Shown: piece after piece, positions 55,086 through 64,000 of the stretch | Layout: the number at the start of each line of letters is the position of its first letter | How positions within the stretch are numbered: position 1 is the stretch's first letter | NCBI GenBank assembly: GCA_009760855.2 | Contig: WPIO01000008.1 | Coordinates: 8,094,001 to 8,158,000 of the forward strand | From: Cristatella mucedo | Lineage: Eukaryota > Bryozoa > Phylactolaemata > Cristatellidae | DNA length: 64,000 nt | Direction: 5' to 3' | Made by a program: the position numbers and the translations under genes | Notes under the pieces: generated by a model | Database searches by the model: none | What the model saw: the letters and a program-made list of their open reading frames with translations, nothing else | What the model was told of the DNA's origin: nothing

Positions 55086-55749
55086 AATGACCGGGTGCAA
55101 GCGGCATTCTAGAAAGCGCGAACGCTGACAGCGAAGACAAATTGTGAAGCGAAGAAGAAACTGAGCCGGTAGGCCGAGGACAGACTTGTGCGGCACCGGG
55201 GGTTAAGTCCTGCCCGGCATGGCGGCCACGCTTCCTGTCGTGTGCAGCCTCCGCAGCTTACCGAGCGAGCGTGCGACTGGAGGCCGAGGAATGACTTGTG
55301 CAATTGCACAATTCGTACGGTTCTTCCGAAAGAGGAAAAAGTGAAGGCCAGCGGCCGCTCAGGTCGCCCGTCCCACGTCCCACGTTGGGTCGCCTCGACC
55401 CCAACCCGCTACGCTATTTCGATCGACGCCCGGATGTTTTTTCGAGCTCCTCGTACTTGAAAGTCGCGACCTCCGTCGGAGTTGATGGTACCGCGGGCGG
55501 AAAGCACTGAGGCGGCCCATGACAGGACGCGTGGCCGCCATGGTAGGCAGGACTTGCAGGTGGCCGCCATGGCAGGCAGGACTTGTCCCCTGCCGAGCAG
55601 TGCAGGCGTGGGCGCTGGAACTTCGACTCCCACCGGGCTACAGCTTAGCAAGTGGGTGCGACGACGTCTGTGAGCAATTGAATGCCATCTTCGCTATAGG
55701 CTCGCTTATGAATTCGGAATAGGTGACATCAAATCTGCGATCCTTGACA
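55086..55749. other. GC-rich stretch with short internal repeats, no gene recognised
   Basis: A 20-base block (GGCCGCCATGG.AGGCAGGAC) occurs twice in tandem near 55532-55580, and GGCCGAGGA..GACTTGTGC occurs twice near 55172 and 55280. Mirrored short frames lack motifs. Confidence 0.4.
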
Positions 55750-55880
55750 GTGCACTAGGTAAGGCGGTGGCTCTCCACGGTCACGTACCCGAGGTTGTGG
55801 GTTCGAATCCTGCGGTGGGCGATCCTGTATTGCAGCTGCGAGCGGTAGATAGCCGTCAAGGCGAAGTCAGCTAGTATTTT
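55750..55880 (+). repeat. tRNA-derived SINE, family 2
   Basis: A-box-like TAGGTAAGGCGGTGG and a perfect B box GGTTCGAATCC, then ATCCTGTATTGCAGCTGCGA and ATAGCCGTCAAGGCGAAG. It looks like a tRNA at first glance, but no cloverleaf can be closed and the body matches family 2. Confidence 0.6.
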
Positions 55881-56139
55881 TTGTCCTGCGCAGTCAAACT
55901 CGGTAGTTCGCGGAAACTGCAAGTACGCACTGTGGTCTTACACATTTTAGTGGAGCGTTTCAGCCGTATGCAGTACCCTGCACTTCCTGAGTGTGGAAGA
56001 ACACGACGCTTGCAGCCTGCGAGCACTGGGTGGAGACCTCGCGAGGGCTCTCAGGCTGCCTACGAAGCCGCAAGCTCACCACCGGTGGATGGGCAGACGA
56101 TGACTCGGCAGTCCTGCCCAAATCCATGCATTGGCGGCA

Positions 56140-56427
56140 TCTGTGGGTACATCAATCTACCACAAACTGCCGCCAGCTGTCGGGCAGGTTCGGAACGAAC
56201 AATGGCCCGACAGTGCGAAAAACAACGCGTGCATGGAATATAAGGGTTGCGGGAGGAGTACAACGGGAGGGGAAGGAGAGATCCCTCGACGCTGGCAGCC
56301 GTCTACTGTGTGTAGACTGGGCATGGCTGGCGTTGCTTGGAATAAAGGTTTTGGTGTTGGAGCCAGCAGACTTGTTGCTCGGTCGCGCTACCCAGCCCGA
56401 CGACAGGTCGTGCGGAGGGCTGTCACA
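56140..56427 (+). repeat. LTR of the Gmr1-like fossil
   Basis: The 3' edge is fixed by CTGTCACA followed by the primer-binding-like TTTGGTGGCAGCGG at 56428. Inside are a TATAAG (about 56240) and an AATAAA (about 56341), fitting promoter and poly(A) signal. The 5' edge near 56140 (TGTGGG) is a guess. Confidence 0.5.
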
Positions 56428-56519
56428 TTTGGTGGCAGCGGTGGGATCTAGGACGGTCTCTCCACCGGGATCTAAGTGAGTAGAAGCTTGCAAGCTGTGC
56501 ATGCCAACGGGCTCTGGTT

Positions 56520-57740
56520 TGAAATACCAGGGAATGGCAAGTGCTGATGCGACCGAGGAAGCGTCGCGGGGCACCATCGAAGGCATGCTTCAGCTGATGC
56601 AAGCCGAGTGGAAGCAACAGGCGACAGTACGCGAGGAACGGGAGACGAAGGAGCGACGGGAACGTGAGGAACGAGAGACGAAGGAGCAGCGAGGAACGAG
56701 AGGAGCGGAAGGAGCAACGGGAGGCGAAGGAGCGGCGGGAACGCGAGGAACGAGAGGAGCGGAAGGAGCAACTGGAGGCAAAGGAGCGGCGGAAACGCGA
56801 GGAACGAGAGGAGCGGAAGGAGCAACGGGAGGCGAAGGAGCGGCGGAAACGCGAGGAACGAGAGGAGCGGAAGGAGCAACGGGAGGCGAAGGAGCGGCGG
56901 AAACGCGAGGAACGAGAGGAGCGGAAGGAGCAACGGGAGGCAAAGGAGCGGCGGAAACGAACACAGTGGCAAGAGATGATAACGCAAATGTCAAGCAACA
57001 CCAAACACAACGGAGTAACTCGGTCGGTACCTTCTGGACCCAACACGATGCCTGGCCTGACCCTCGTAAAAATGACCGAGCAGGACGACTCAGAGGCGTA
57101 TTTGCTTACTTTCGAGCGGCTCATGCGGGCCCACGGAGTTGCAGAGGAGCACTGGCCTGCTACACTGGCCCTTTCCTGGTCGGCAAGGCCCAGCAGGCTT
57201 AACACGCACTGACGGATGAGGACTGTGGGACCTACGAGGTGGTTAAACAGGCGATATTAAGGAGGTGTAACATTACACCAGAAACCTTTCGGAGGAGGTT
57301 TCGGGAGTCGAGGAAGGACAGGAACGAATCCTTCTATGAGTTTGCAGCCAGGCTCACAGATTATTGTGATAGGTGGTGCCGGGATTGCAGAACGGTGGAC
57401 GATGTAAAGGATGCCATTATTTTGGAGCAGTTGGTTTCAACACTACCGACCGATGTACAAATCTGGGTTCGGGAACGACGACCCAAATCGAGTACGGAGG
57501 CTTCGCACCTTGCCGACGACTATGTGGAGGCTCGGGGACCACGTGAAGCAGGCGGCGCAAGCCACGGAGCGGGAGACCAGAGCGGCCATAAGGCTGCAGG
57601 GATCACGTCGGCTAGGGTGAGTACCATGCACCAGGGTACATCCTCCCTGCCAGACAGAAAGTTCTCTGAGGCAAAGTGCTTCAACTGCGGGTTACGGGAG
57701 CATTTTTCGCGCACGTGCCCCGGCAAAGCATACTTCTGTG
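56520..57740 (+). pseudogene. Gag region of the Gmr1-like fossil
   Basis: The N-terminal part holds a 48-base tandem repeat (56650-56960) that encodes a 16-residue unit of the type EEREERKEQREAKERR, predicted to form a long coiled coil. Downstream are TLVKMTEQDDSEAYLLTFER and FRRRFRESRKDRNESFYEFA, which resemble the Gag/SCAN-like fold. A zinc knuckle, CFNCGLREHFSRTC, lies near 57680-57720. Fossil. Confidence 0.7.
56650..56960 (+). repeat. 48-bp tandem repeat coding for a coiled coil
   Basis: Six or so units, rich in GAGGAACGAGAGGAGCGGAA-type sequence, inside the Gag region of the Gmr1-like fossil. The repeat keeps all frames open on both strands, which explains long shadow frames here. Confidence 0.85.
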
Positions 57741-57769
57741 GTAACGGCATGCTTTCAGGAACGAGGAGG

Positions 57770-58460
57770 CATGGAATAGTGGAAGGCCAATTCGTGCGTG
57801 GCATCGTGCTCGATACGGGCTGCACGAGGACGATGGTTCGCAGTGGCCTTGTACCACCGGGGAACCTGATCAGGGATGCTACGATTACCATCCGATGTGC
57901 TCACGGAGACACCTCAGTGTACCCCTTAGCACGGATGTGCATGGAGGTGAGTGGAATAACCATCCAGACGGTGGCAGCAGTAGCGTGGAACCTACTCGAG
58001 GATGTGCTGCTCGGTACGGACATACCACAGTTTCAACTTCTGCTGGGGATGGCGTTACCGATTGGCCATAACCGGGAAGAGATCAAGGAAAACTACCCGA
58101 GGTCACGACCCGAGCCCAAGCCAAGGAGTCTGACAGGCTTGTGGAGCAGGAGGGGACCCAGCCACCCCCAGTCAGGAGCTGAGTCAACACCAGGAGAGGA
58201 GGTTTTGGACACCGAGATGCCGCTTGGGGCCCAATTCGAGGAGGACCTTTTTCAGAGCGAGCGCGAACGAAGGAGACTCACCCGCCGGGAGAGACGGGAA
58301 TGCAGGCGAAACCGCCAGACAGAGTTGGAGACCCGACCGGCCGGAGAGACAGCCGAGCCCTTTGTTGGGCTTAGCCAGGAGCAATTAATCAAACTCCAGG
58401 AGTCGGACCGTACGCTAGACCGGGTGCGAAGGCTGGTCAGGAATAGCCAGGGACCGAACA
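57770..58460 (+). pseudogene. Protease region of the Gmr1-like fossil
   Basis: Aspartyl-protease-like reading GIVLDTGCTRTMVRSGLV with the DTG active-site triplet, followed by a flap-like VYPLARMCMEVSG and LLGTDIPQF. After this comes a charged spacer (RRLTRRERRECRRNRQTE). Fossil. Confidence 0.7.
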
Positions 58461-59700
58461 CTCATGGCTACGTGATTGATGGGGGTCTGATCTATAGGAG
58501 ATGGACCGCCCGGAGGGCCGGTCCAGAGCCCGTAAACCAGCTGATTCTGCCACAACCCTGTCGGAGCAGAGTGATGAGTCTTGCACACTCACTTCCACTG
58601 GCGGGACACCTGGGGAAGAAAAAACGACGGACAGAATTCTGAGGAGATTTTTTTGGCCGTCCGTACGACGGGACGTCGAACGGTACTGCCGGAGCTGCCT
58701 GCCTTTCCAAAGGTGTGATAGGCGTGTTCCAAAACCGGCCCCGTTAATTCCATTACCAATAATTGATGTGCCTTTCAGGCGCATCGGCATGGACCTCATA
58801 GGCCCGATCACCAGGAGCCGATCGGGCAATGAGTACATCCTAGTGGTTTGTGATTACGCGACGAGGTATCCGGAAGCTGTGCCACTTCGAAAGATTGATG
58901 CGGCCAGTATAGCCAAGGAGCTGATGGAAATATTCTCTCGGGTAGGAGTACCCGAAGAGATCCTAACTGATCAAGGATCGAACTTCACTGGGAAGTTGCT
59001 GAGGGAGCTATACAGACTGCTACGTATCAAAGCTCTCAGGACCAGTCCCTACCACCCCCAGACAGATGGCCTGGTTGAAAGGTTCAACCAGACGCTGAAG
59101 GCCATGCTGCGAAAGACCGAGGACCAAGAAGGAGGTGATTGGGACCGACTACTCCCATACGTCTTGTTTGCCTATAGGGAGGTTCCCCAAGCATCGACGG
59201 GATTCTCGCCGTTCGAGCTGCTGTATGGCCGAGACGTTCGAGGCCCATTGGATGTACTTAAGGAGGCATGGGAAGGACCTAGACAGGCTGGGAAGAATGT
59301 CATCTCTTACGTCTTAGCCATTCGAGAGAGGATGGAAAATATGGCTGAACTAGTCAGGGATAATCTTGAAGACGCAAGGATGCGGCAGAAGACCTGGTAT
59401 GATCGGAATGCAAGGAGCCATCCCTTTAAGCCCGGGGATCGTGTACTCGTGCTTCTGCCGACCAGCTCAGATAAACTGTTGGCTCAATAGCAGGGGCCCT
59501 ACGAGATTACTGAGAGAATGGGGGAAGTCAACTATGCGGTGGACATGCACGACGCCCGGAAGCGTCGGCGGGTGTTCCACATCAACATGCTACGGGAGAT
59601 CCATCAAGAGCAGGTGTCCGCGAACTGGACACAGGAAACCGATGAGGAGATGGAGGAGCTACCAGCCTGGCCAAGGAGCAAAGGCCAAAAGTCCGTAGCC
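58461..59700 (+). pseudogene. Integrase region of the Gmr1-like fossil
   Basis: The zinc-binding HHCC part (HSLPLAGHLG, then YCRSCLPFQRC) is followed by the catalytic core with D in RIGMDLIGPI, D in ILTDQGSNFTG and E in GLVERFNQTLK. The C-terminal part holds YDRNARSHPFKPGDRVLVLL and the GPYEI chromo-type start. It lies before the reverse transcriptase, unlike ordinary gypsy elements. Fossil. Confidence 0.85.
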
Positions 59701-59719
59701 GGAGTTGACTCGGAGGAGC

Positions 59720-60453
59720 CCACAATGGGAGACCAGCTGACGAACGAGCAGGTCAAGGAGCTCCGTGCACTACTGCACACCTATAGTGGGGTGTTTAGCA
59801 GGCAGCCAGGGAGCACGAGCTTGGCCGAGCACAGCAACGACATCGGGGACGCGAGACCCGTACGGTCATCACCTTACTGATTTCCCCATGGGTTCAGGGA
59901 ACAGGTGCAGCAAGAGATAAAGGAGATGGTTGAGGAGGGGATTATTGAGCGGTCGAGCAACGATTGGTGTTCACCCGTAGTGGTGGTGCCAAAAAAGGAT
60001 GGCACCCTACGCCTCTGCATAGACTACCGGAAAGTGAATGCTTTCTCAAGAGTGGATGCCTACCCGATGCCGCGGATCGAAGACCTAATCGACTGCTTGG
60101 GACAGGCTCGATTTATTATCACCTTGGACCTCACGAAGGGATACTGGCAAGTCCCGATGGCTGTGGATAGCCAGCACATTACAGCCTTCACGGCAGGAGC
60201 CGACTTGTATCAATTCCGGATGATACCTTTTGGTCTTCAACGAGCACCTGCCACGTTCCAGAGACTAATGAATCAGGTCATCCAGGGACAGGAAGCCTTC
60301 GCTGGCTCATATTTGGATGATCTGGTTATACTCAGCAAAACCTGGAAAGAACACTTGGATCACCTACAGGCAGTACTGAGGAGACTGTCTCGGGCAGGCC
60401 TCACGGCCAATCCAAGGAAATGTCAAATGAGACATCCGACAGGGACACACTGA
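59720..60453 (+). pseudogene. Reverse transcriptase region of the Gmr1-like fossil
   Basis: Gypsy-type RT motifs: VVVVPKKDGTLRLCIDYRKV, FIITLDLTKGYWQVPM, FRMIPFGLQRAPATFQRLMN and the active-site SYLDDLVILS. It follows the integrase part with a linker. Fossil. Confidence 0.85.
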
Positions 60454-60464
60454 GACATCCAGAC

Positions 60465-60625
60465 TGATCGTGGTTCTTAAGCTCAATGATAAGGCGCTTG
60501 TGCGACCAAGGTCGTGGGTTTAAGTTATGCCGAAGGCAGTCCTTTATTGCCCACTAATAGTTGGGGTGCTAACCACTGCGGCTCTTCTTTGGCTGCGTAA
60601 ATGAGATCAGATTGAATCAGATGAT
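60465..60625 (+). repeat. tRNA-derived SINE, family 2
   Basis: Head TTAAGCTCAATGATAAGGCG, ACCAAGGTCGTGGGTTTAAG (B-box region), then GCAGTCCTTTATTGCCCACT and CTGCGGCTCTTCTTTGGCTG. It directly follows the Gmr1-like element. Confidence 0.65.
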
Positions 60626-60704
60626 CTTGACCTTCATTGTTATGATTATTCTTTGAAACCTGGTTTTGCCCCTACATAAATAAATATAGACAAGTAAATA
60701 AAAC

Positions 60705-60860
60705 TCCTATGTGTAGCGTCATAAGAAAACTTACTCTCTATTCAGGCGCTTCACATATGCCATGGGGCTCGAGCCCACAACCTCGGCCATCAACCAGATT
60801 CAGCTTGACTTTGGTCGGGGCGATGACCTTAATGCTGGGCCAAACCAGCGAGGCACACTT
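60705..60860 (-). repeat. tRNA-derived SINE, family 1
   Basis: Minus-strand copy: TGGTTTGGCCCAGCATTAAG head, CCGAGGTTGTGGGCTCGAGC, then CATATGTGAAGCGCCTGAAT and the LINE-like end. The full order is kept. Confidence 0.7.
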
Positions 60861-62884
60861 TACGAGATTTCTTCTTCCTAAGAGTAGTCTACGTTCAAAG
60901 GCCCACCCGGGAGCTCAAAATTTCTGCCCTAGGACGGTAAAACAGCGTATTACTGAAGAATATGTCTGCGTGATCTTCCATACATTTATATTGTTACATG
61001 TCAAGCAGTGTCCATAACCGTCTTTTTTGCTGGCCGTAATGCACTATGCCCTCTCGCACGCCTGCGCTTAATTTTTGGCATGGTTGCATGCAGAGTGGAA
61101 GGCATTAGTCTGCAGTGGCGTTATTCGCATCATGGAGGCAACTTGGAATGCATTTTGGTCAAGTGACTGTCTCATGCAACTTTGCTATCGTGCGTGCGTG
61201 CGTATGGACTTGGATTCAAAAATTTAGGAACAGGCTATTATTATGCGGCACTGGGGGTTTGCAATGCCGCCGTATGTAACCTGGCCCTAAGCTCAATGGC
61301 TTCGCACACTACGTAGCTTTTCAACCGGTGACGATTTGGATCGCGATTTGGTCATTGCTGCTTCGCTGCAGCCGCCACGAGTGCCTGTCGGCAGCATGCT
61401 TTTGCAGCTGGCCGCTGTGCTCTCTTTCGTTTCGCTTTCTCCTTTGCTGTCTCTTCGTTGCACAACATGATTCCCACTTTCTCTGTAACTCCACACAGCC
61501 ACGAAGACTGACACTGTGCATACTATATATTACATTAAGAGGTAGCGGTGACACACCGTTTCCATCTCAGACTGTCGACAGGGCCAATGCGAGGGATACG
61601 TGAGGCGAAGGGGCATCCGTCTAATAAATAACAAATCCATAAATTATTGAAACCGGTCGCAGCCTCCACATCAGCGGATGACCTCGAGGCGAACGAGTGC
61701 GATGGTTGCAGCGTCGGCAAGCTACTGCCGCCACTGCCGAGTTCCTTTCCGTTGGCAGCGCGAGCCCTGTGCCAGGGCTTGAGAGCACTCACACGCTCTA
61801 GCACGCGATGGAGAGCGAAGCTTGTCATTTCTGACCTAGGAGCCACGGTCTCAGTTCGCCCATTCCCGCGGCGCTCTAATGGAGGCATGGGCGGAGTTGC
61901 CCGATGGCGAGCACCCTAAACTGTTGATCCGAGTTTGCAAAATGCAGAAGAGAGTAAGTCGTCCGTATGTAGGTCGTCACTTTATTTAGCTGGTAGCGCT
62001 CCTGACTGGCTAAATACACTGAATACCTCATACATAACTCCCACAGCCATTTACCGTCGCTCATGCTCGCTCGGCCGTCGTCGTTGTTGCCTCAAGTTCG
62101 ATCGACTTAATAATTTAAATGACGAATTCGACTAAACGGTGAGTACGTAGCTATCATGCATCCGTTTTTTGAACATTTATGAAATTATAAAACGAAAGTG
62201 CCTGAAGACGTGCAGTACTCAGTGCATTAATCTCTAGCTAGCATGGAGTAGGGCCGAGCGCTCTTCACATTGAGTCGGATGTGAATAACCTTGAAAAGCG
62301 CGAATGCGAGAGATAAGTGACGTCACGTGAACGACGTGCTGAGTCTTTCGATAGTGTTCATGGGCACAGCCAGAATTAAACCAAGGAGGGCCAGATCTTT
62401 ACCTTTCCCGAGGCGTCAGTGGCGTGTCCGGCAGCCAAGCCAGGCCAGCTAATATGGGTTGCTTATTCTGCAGAGAGCCCATTTTCTTGATGGGCATCGC
62501 GTCCGTGTTCAACACGGTAGCCAGCGTCCGTTCCTATTTGCAGTAAAAAATAATTCCATTTTGAGAGAGATTTTCGGCTTACGGCTTATCCCCCTGAACG
62601 CTAAGCCCTAAAAGCAAATCCGACGAGACAGCCCAAAAATGTGTCTACTTACAGGAAATATAAACAGACACTAGCTATCATGCTGAATGTGCGGCTACGA
62701 GCACTGTGCCTTTTTAGCTGGCCACGCGACATGCACTCTTCAGCCGTCGAAAGGGATCCCGTAACCTTCTACGCCCACGATTATCGTTACGCTCGCTAAA
62801 TGATAAGGAATGCAATTCATCCCCGTGGAATTCATCACCTCTAACCACGCTCCGCTTGGCGTTTGCTGCGAGTTGTCTTCGTTG
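60861..62884. other. Transporter intron 1, no gene recognised
   Basis: About 2 kb of mixed sequence. A 28-base match to the family C LINE tail at 61483-61510 is the only repeat piece seen. Mirrored frames at 61535-61919 lack motifs. Confidence 0.4.
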
Positions 62885-63000
62885 TTTGCTTTGCTCTACG
62901 TTGAGCCTGCTGCAGCTAACCACTCTATAATGCTTCCTTTAGAGCGAATGTAAAGTGCCTGGAAAGAGAATAATTTCTCCGAGGGCGTATAATAAATATA
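62885..63000 (+). mobile_element. L2/CR1-type LINE 3' tail fragment
   Basis: GAGCGAATGTAAAGTGCCTG, GAAAGAGAATAATTTCTCCG and AGGGCGTATAATAAATATAT match the 3' tail of the main LINE family. No coding part. Confidence 0.6.
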
Positions 63001-63472
63001 TTGCATTCAGGGCGGCACCGCATTTTTGCGATGAACGTAACGCAGGTTTCAGTGACCTTGAGCAGCATACGATTTTCGCACGCCGGTTCGCGAATCGCGC
63101 GTTCGGCAAGCCGAGGCTGGACCGAGTCGCCTCGGGCTCACGCCGAGCGTCGCCCGCATGCCGAGCGTCTTTTCGACGATAGAAACCTGCCTCCGCCGAT
63201 GGAGACGCAGACGCTCACTCGAGCAGGCACATGTCGGCGCCGACTGCTGACCGGATCTAGTGAGGGCGACTAGCTTCGACGCACAGCGAGTCGCCTTCGA
63301 TTCGCAGCCTGGCAGCTCGAATTGCGTGCAAGCGCGAGCAGACAAATTCCGGCTGCCTCGACCGCCCCGCCCCCTACCCACAGCCCTGCCTCGCTCGACG
63401 GATGGATGGCTGGCTGGATCGAGCACGCTCGATCGCTCTCGCGAAGCGTGACGCGTGACGCAATGTGGCGCG

Positions 63473-63519
63473 GCTCCGGGCGGCTCGTTTCGAGCCGCCC
63501 GAAACGAGCCGCCCGGAGC
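63473..63519. other. Perfect 20-bp inverted repeat near the transporter's first splice donor
   Basis: Arms GCTCCGGGCGGCTCGTTTCG and CGAAACGAGCCGCCCGGAGC around a 7-base spacer, lying 46 bases inside intron 1 from the donor (intron begins 63564). As RNA it would form a very stable hairpin. Confidence 0.85.
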
Positions 63520-63564
63520 GGCATTACGAAGCTTCGGGAGAGGCAATGGACGGCGGCGGCGTAC

Positions 63565-63790
63565 CTCCCACGTAGAGGAAGCAGGCCCTCAGCGAGCCGA
63601 TCCAGGCAAGGTCGTCCTGTGTGGCGTCGGGGAACGCGTTACCGAACGCCACCGTGATGACGCCGATGCTGCCAAACGAGAAGCCGACGCCGAAGAAGAG
63701 CGAGACGAACGCGCCGCCGGCCACGAGCCAGGAGTACCAGCCGTCGCGCCGCGGGTCGACTCTCGCCGACGCAGCAGCCAGGAGCTCCAT
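63565..63790 (-). CDS. SLC16-type monocarboxylate transporter, exon 1 of 3 (533 residues in total)
   Basis: Starts at ATG 63790 in a strong context (ACCATGG). After a short N-terminus the family signature region before helix 1 appears as RRDGWYSWLVAGGAF, a variant of the usual DG(G/S)(W/F)(G/A)W. Helix 1 follows (FFGVGFSFGSIGVITVAF), then the conserved AWIGSL and the start of helix 2. The donor GTGGGAG|GTACGC at 63564 is phase 1 and joins exon 2 at 39341 to give FLYVGGMLASAMVDRFG, where most relatives have GP in place of GG. Total coding length is 1602 bases, exactly 534 codons with the stop. The protein is a 12-helix plasma-membrane-type transporter. The gene spans 26 kb because of intron 1. 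Confidence 0.85.
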
Positions 63791-63796
63791 GGTCGA

Positions 63797-63982
63797 CTAG
63801 CGCCCCGCCAAACAGGCGGGAGAACAGGCGGAGCAGCCTGGAGGTAGGCACGGTGGCACTGAGCCTGACCCAGCTGACTTCTCCGACAGCCAGCTCACAG
63901 CTCTCCGTCTATTGGCTAGCCACGTTTCAGCCTGCTGCAGCACCGCCTCCGCTGCACCGGTCGCGTCCGGCGGCGTGGCCAC
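63797..63982 (-). other. Upstream open frame before the transporter start
   Basis: A 61-codon minus-strand frame whose stop (63799-63797) lies six bases before the transporter ATG. If it is in the 5' leader it could reduce translation of the main frame. No evidence that it makes a functional peptide, and the transcript start is not known. Confidence 0.25.
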
Positions 63983-64000
63983 CGCTTTGAGGTCGTCGAG

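Larger units (their letters stand above)
56140..60453 (+). mobile_element. Gmr1-like Ty3/gypsy LTR retrotransposon fossil (integrase ahead of RT)
   Basis: Plus-strand element in the transporter intron. Parts in order: LTR (ending ...CTGTCACA at 56427) and a primer-binding-site-like TTTGGTGGCAGCGGTGGG. Gag follows, with an arginine/glutamate-rich repeat and a SCAN-like region. Next come a zinc knuckle, protease, integrase and reverse transcriptase. The PR-IN-RT order is copia-like, although every domain is of gypsy type, as is known for the Gmr1 group. The copy is broken in a few places. No second LTR was recognised; a SINE lies directly after 60453. The left LTR edge is approximate. Confidence 0.85.

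Noticed and set aside
55750-55880. A tRNA gene
   Set aside because: A and B boxes are present, but the cloverleaf does not close and the following body matches other SINE copies.
56423-57205. A 260-residue minus-strand serine/arginine-rich frame
   Set aside because: It is the opposite strand of the Gag coiled-coil repeat of the Gmr1-like fossil.

Overview
The window is animal (metazoan) nuclear DNA, repeat-rich and gene-poor. It has spliced genes with GT..AG introns, GC-rich coding exons in a more AT-rich background, dinucleotide microsatellites, tRNA-derived SINEs, L2/CR1-type LINEs, a hAT transposon and Ty3/gypsy LTR elements. Nothing decides the phylum. One LTR element has its integrase ahead of the reverse transcriptase, as in the Gmr1 group known mainly from deuterostomes, but that is weak evidence because transposons spread widely.

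Host genes. (1) At 7408-8697 (+) lies an apparently intronless type II membrane beta-1,3-glycosyltransferase. (2) A three-exon SLC16-type monocarboxylate transporter lies on the minus strand (exon 1 63790-63565, exon 2 39341-38163, exon 3 37860-37664). Its phase-1 splice junctions join cleanly into 533 residues, and its first intron of 24.2 kb holds almost every repeat of the right half of the window. (3) A probable two-exon minus-strand gene (32787-32498 joined to 30167-30053) encodes a 134-residue lysine-rich protein of no family I recognise. A possible exon at 12724-13029 (-) has a decayed partial duplicate at about 11.5 kb.

Layout. 0-2.3 kb: gag/protease end of a minus-strand LTR element. 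2.8-6.6 kb: SINE and LINE copies. 7.4-8.7 kb: glycosyltransferase. 8.7-15.5 kb: mostly unrecognised sequence with a few repeats. 15.5-24.05 kb: a sharply AT-rich fossil of a DNA virus or Polinton-like element. It has double-jelly-roll capsid-like, YqaJ-type exonuclease, tail-fibre-like and rve-integrase-like parts, and a young LINE sits in the capsid gene. 24-37 kb: repeats, microsatellites, a 16-bp minisatellite and the two-exon gene. 37.7-63.8 kb: the transporter gene. Its intron 1 carries LINEs, an old LTR element (about 44.7-48.0 kb), a LINE split by a hAT transposon that itself carries a SINE (48.3-53.7 kb), and a Gmr1-like LTR fossil (about 56.1-60.45 kb).

The repeats are related to one another. 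One SINE family ends in the same roughly 45-base tail as an L2-type LINE in this window, which fits a SINE copied by LINE machinery. Several LINE copies encode almost identical proteins, so that LINE was active recently, whereas the virus-like island and the 45-48 kb LTR element are much older. All family assignments come from reading motifs by eye; no database search was run.
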